Shown here piece after piece: positions 61,510-64,000 of a stretch of 64,000 nt of DNA. The DNA lies in the NCBI GenBank assembly GCA_963820995.1, contig CAWGCL010000011.1, positions 186,001-250,000 on the forward strand, in the 5' to 3' direction. This DNA is from JAGTVG01 sp963820995 (GTDB lineage: Bacteria; Bacteroidota; Bacteroidia; Cytophagales; Cyclobacteriaceae). Positions within the stretch are counted from its first letter, which is position 1, and the number at the start of each line of letters is the position of its first letter. The notes under the pieces are model-generated. The model was not told the DNA's origin and did no database searches. It was given only the letters and a program-made list of their open reading frames with translations. A program made the translations under genes and the position numbers.

Positions 61510-63149
61510 TCACTTGTTTAAGACATCCAGAGCTTTATCTTCCAGGGCATCCAGCATATAAGATATACCTGATACATCAGCAGTTTCCCTGTTGGCAGCG
61601 ATAAGATCGTCCCTATTAATATCACCGAGACTGAATTTCCTGGCGCCTGCCATAAATTGCTGTAAGCCGCAGGCTAATTTGTCCACCATAGTATAGAGTG
61701 CAATTGCCCCAAAGGGTATATTCTCCATCTCCTTCTCTCCGACTTTGTTCTTAATTTCTTCCCACCCATTAAAAATTTCCTCTGGATATTTTCCATATGC
61801 TGTTACTGAAGATGGTAATTCTGTCCAGTGCCCATTTAATTCAGCCCTTCTTTCAGGAAAGAATACACCTTCAATATTACTGCCAAGGAATCCTGGGATC
61901 ATTGGTGCACGGCCCAAACATACGATTTTGGTAAAAGGTGCTCCCAGAGCAATGGCTTTAAAGAGATGGTCTTCACGGGCAAAGCCACCAGCGAACGATA
62001 TGTCTGGCACTTTCAATCCTTTATTTTCCAGGATCTTACAATATTCATATGCTTTAGAATGCAATTCCAGGCTGGGTATTCCCCAGTGCTGCATCATATT
62101 CCAGGGACTCATGCCGGTACCTCCACCAGCACCATCAATTGTAAGTAAGTCCAGATCAGCATCCGCCGAATACCTTATCGCCATGGCGAGTGCTTCCATT
62201 CCATAGGCGCCTGTTTTCAGAGTAATCTTAGTAAAACCTATCTTTCGTAAATACGCTACTGAATTCATAAACTCCTCTTGCACATCTTCCGGAGCAGGCT
62301 TATCTGTATTACCCAACCTGCTATGTCGTGCAAAGGAACTTACTGCACGGTTTTTGTAGGCTTTCTCTACTGTTGGATTATATGGATCAGGATCGATCAG
62401 GTATCCGCGGTCCTTTAAAAATTTTGCATATTCAATCGTTTTTACCTGTATTTCACCACCGATATCTTTTGCCCCCTGTCCCCATTTTAATTCTATGATT
62501 ACTTTATTGCCATATTTATCCATGATATACTCTGCGACACCATGTTTAAATCCTTCAACATTAAGCTGAACTATTATGGCACCATAACCATCATAATATC
62601 TGAAGAATGATTCAATTCTTCGATCCAGTTCAGGAGCTTTGGTTATCTTCCCTTTATTGATGATAGATTCCCTGTCAACCCCCACTACATTTTCGCCAAT
62701 AACAATTGGAAATCCACATAAGGCAGATCCGACCGCAAAGGATGGCCAATAATTCGCCGCAATAAAAGTCGATCCAAGTGCCCCTGTCATAATGGGTACC
62801 CGGCATTTAACTTTTTCGCTGAACCAAAGCTCGTTTCCACATTTGCATTTGCAAACAGACAATGATCTGCATTTGCTGTCTGCCCTTCGCCCAAACCTTG
62901 AGCGCCATAAGCGTAGCCCTGTATGCGAATCGCATGGTAACCAACACCTAAAGAGGTAATGTTGGAAGCACCTGCAGTACATTCACCAAAATTCCTTGGA
63001 TAAAGAAGTGCTCTGCCTACCATAGATGATAACCATGCTTCACATCTGCCTTTACAGGAAGCCAGGCAAAGTGTGCAGAGGCCGGATTCGGCCGGGACTC
63101 CACGGTTGTACGTACCAATGGAATCATTGTTTTTAATCCACTGAAGCAT
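61510..63149 (-). CDS. FMN-binding glutamate-synthase-family oxidoreductase, one frameshift
   Basis: The gene starts at 63149 (MLQWIKNNDSIGTYNRGVP). The N-terminus has a Cys-rich segment C-T-L-C-L-A-S-C-K-G-R-C near residue 25 and a Gly-rich entrance (GVGYHAIRIQGYAYGAQG). A missing A in the run at about 62800 joins SAKKL to KCRVPIMTGALGSTF in the long frame to 61510. The core is the GltB FMN/FeS barrel: ELKWGQGAKDIGGEI, TIDGAGGGTGMSPW and ISFAGGFAREDHLFKAIALGA. About 545 residues. It lacks the glutaminase domain, so it is a GltB-like stand-alone oxidoreductase; the electron donor and substrate are unknown. Confidence 0.8.
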
Positions 63150-63401
63150 AATATTCTTTTTTTATTTTAATTTAACATAAAATGAATTGAATATCAGCGA
63201 TCTAGCAATATATTTTCCTATAAGTACCTGAAATTTAAAATATTAATTTGTTGAAGAAATTTATTCGTTAATTCCCTGCAGCAATCATGAAGTCCAAACA
63301 CTCTGAAATTTTTAGATAAACCCGTATTGCTGGATTGGTTTTGATTAGGATCACATGTTTTGAGCAGGTTACAAACCTTGATGGATACACCAGATATTCT
63401 T

Positions 63402-64000
63402 TTATTCGTATCGAAGTGCTTCAACAGGATTACGGATAGATTCCTTCCACATTTTATGCCCTGTCGATAGTAAAGTTAAACTCAGAATAAGCAATCCGCC
63501 GACCAGAAAATCCCAAAATGATAATTCGATTGGATAGTAAATCGGGAAAAGTCCATAAAAATATCCCGCTCCCAGGGATCCGATAATTGATGCAATAAAA
63601 ATGATCAAAACGAATTCCAATGTTATTGAGGCAAACATAGAAGCACTACTGCATCCGCTGATTTTTCGGATAGCTATCTCCTTAGTTCGCCGGTTCAGGG
63701 TATGAGTGATCAGGCCGATAACTCCCAAAATGGATAATAGGATAGCAATTAATGCGAAAAATGAAAATACAGAATTTATAGTACTATATACTTTAAATAT
63801 TTCAGCGGTTTTAAAGTGATCATTAAAGATCTTGATTGTGAATGGATCTCTGGGAAATAATTCCAATAATACAGATTCTATTTCACCCTTCAATTTGTTT
63901 ATATTATTCGAATTCAGCCTAAAGGCAAAAAATACCGGACCGGTAATTACTGAATCACCATTTTTGACCTGGATGGCGAGAGGTTTAATTACATTGTATG
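63402..64000 (-). CDS. FtsX/MacB-type ABC transporter permease, partial
   Basis: Reads in from the right edge without its start. The visible 199 residues include the end of the periplasmic domain (VIKPLAIQVKNGDSVITGPVF) and three membrane helices of the FtsX domain with the motifs ILGVIGLITHTLNRRTKEIAIRK and SIRNPVEALRYE at the very C-terminus. That ending is diagnostic for Bacteroidota MacB-like permeases, often antibiotic or lipoprotein exporters. The ATPase partner is not in the window. Confidence 0.85.
   Translation of the reverse strand, partial: YNVIKPLAIQVKNGDSVITGPVFFAFRLNSNNINKLKGEIESVLLELFPRDPFTIKIFNDHFKTAEIFKVYSTINSVFSFFALIAILLSILGVIGLITHTLNRRTKEIAIRKISGCSSASMFASITLEFVLIIFIASIIGSLGAGYFYGLFPIYYPIELSFWDFLVGGLLILSLTLLSTGHKMWKESIRNPVEALRYE

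Noticed and set aside
1..64000. CRISPR arrays, insertion sequences, integrases, rRNA or tRNA genes
   Set aside because: Looked for direct-repeat arrays, transposase motifs and RNA genes on both strands; none was recognised.

Overview
The window looks like a chromosomal segment of an environmental Bacteroidota, probably a marine or sediment Bacteroidales/Marinilabiliales-type organism. The grounds are many secreted or lipoprotein glycoside hydrolases with Bacteroidota-style leaders, a right-handed beta-helix protein ending in a type IX secretion (T9SS) sorting domain, an AraC-HTH/cyclase/TPR regulator, AT-rich spacers, and mostly absent Shine-Dalgarno sequences. The genus cannot be fixed from the sequence alone.

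Layout. 1-3.3 kb: an ankyrin lipoprotein (cut by the left edge) and a divergent AraC-HTH/adenylate-cyclase/TPR protein. 3.6-3.8 kb: a structured, apparently non-coding element ending in a 13-bp-stem terminator. 4-33 kb: a glycan-degradation island without SusC/SusD. It holds GH172 (DUF2961), GH26-like, SnoaL-like, GH16, a sialidase-fold protein, GH109, GH29, GH95-like, DUF5107-TPR, a PQQ-propeller protein, an S1 sulfatase and GH116. Mixed in are a calcineurin-type phosphoesterase and three secreted endonuclease/exonuclease/phosphatase (EEP) proteins, one fused to a LamG-like domain. 33-37 kb: a small secreted protein and the T9SS beta-helix protein. 37-46 kb, minus strand: a probable operon of a DUF4212 symporter small subunit, a sodium:solute symporter, a TPR protein, a porin, a metallophosphoesterase and a Cache-PAS-CBS-DUF294 signalling protein, followed by an aquaporin. 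46-48.5 kb: two outer-membrane barrel proteins. 48.5-58 kb: rex facing a hydrogenase/heterodisulfide-reductase-like operon (mvhD, mvhG, mvhA, hdrA-like, qmoC-like, hdrA-like), closed by a convergent hydrogenase maturation protease. 58-64 kb: GH78 rhamnosidase, a two-TM protein, a glutamate-synthase-domain oxidoreductase and an ABC permease cut by the right edge.

How it fits together. The island suggests stripping of complex, fucosylated and possibly sulfated glycans. The most interesting system is the Mvh/Hdr/Qmo-like operon. It carries a soluble group-3c-type [NiFe] hydrogenase module and two HdrA-like flavoproteins. It has no HdrB and instead a membrane-anchored HdrC/cytochrome-b fusion like QmoC, so hydrogen electrons could be exchanged with the quinone pool and a low-potential acceptor. 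Rex next door suggests NADH/NAD control.

Caution. More than twenty genes are broken by frameshifts, most heavily at 25-47 kb. Several breaks sit at homopolymers or at an extra G in a TGGC/CGGC context, including two inside the hydrogenase large subunit. This looks more like consensus indel error than genuine decay, so broken genes are described here over their reconstructed span.
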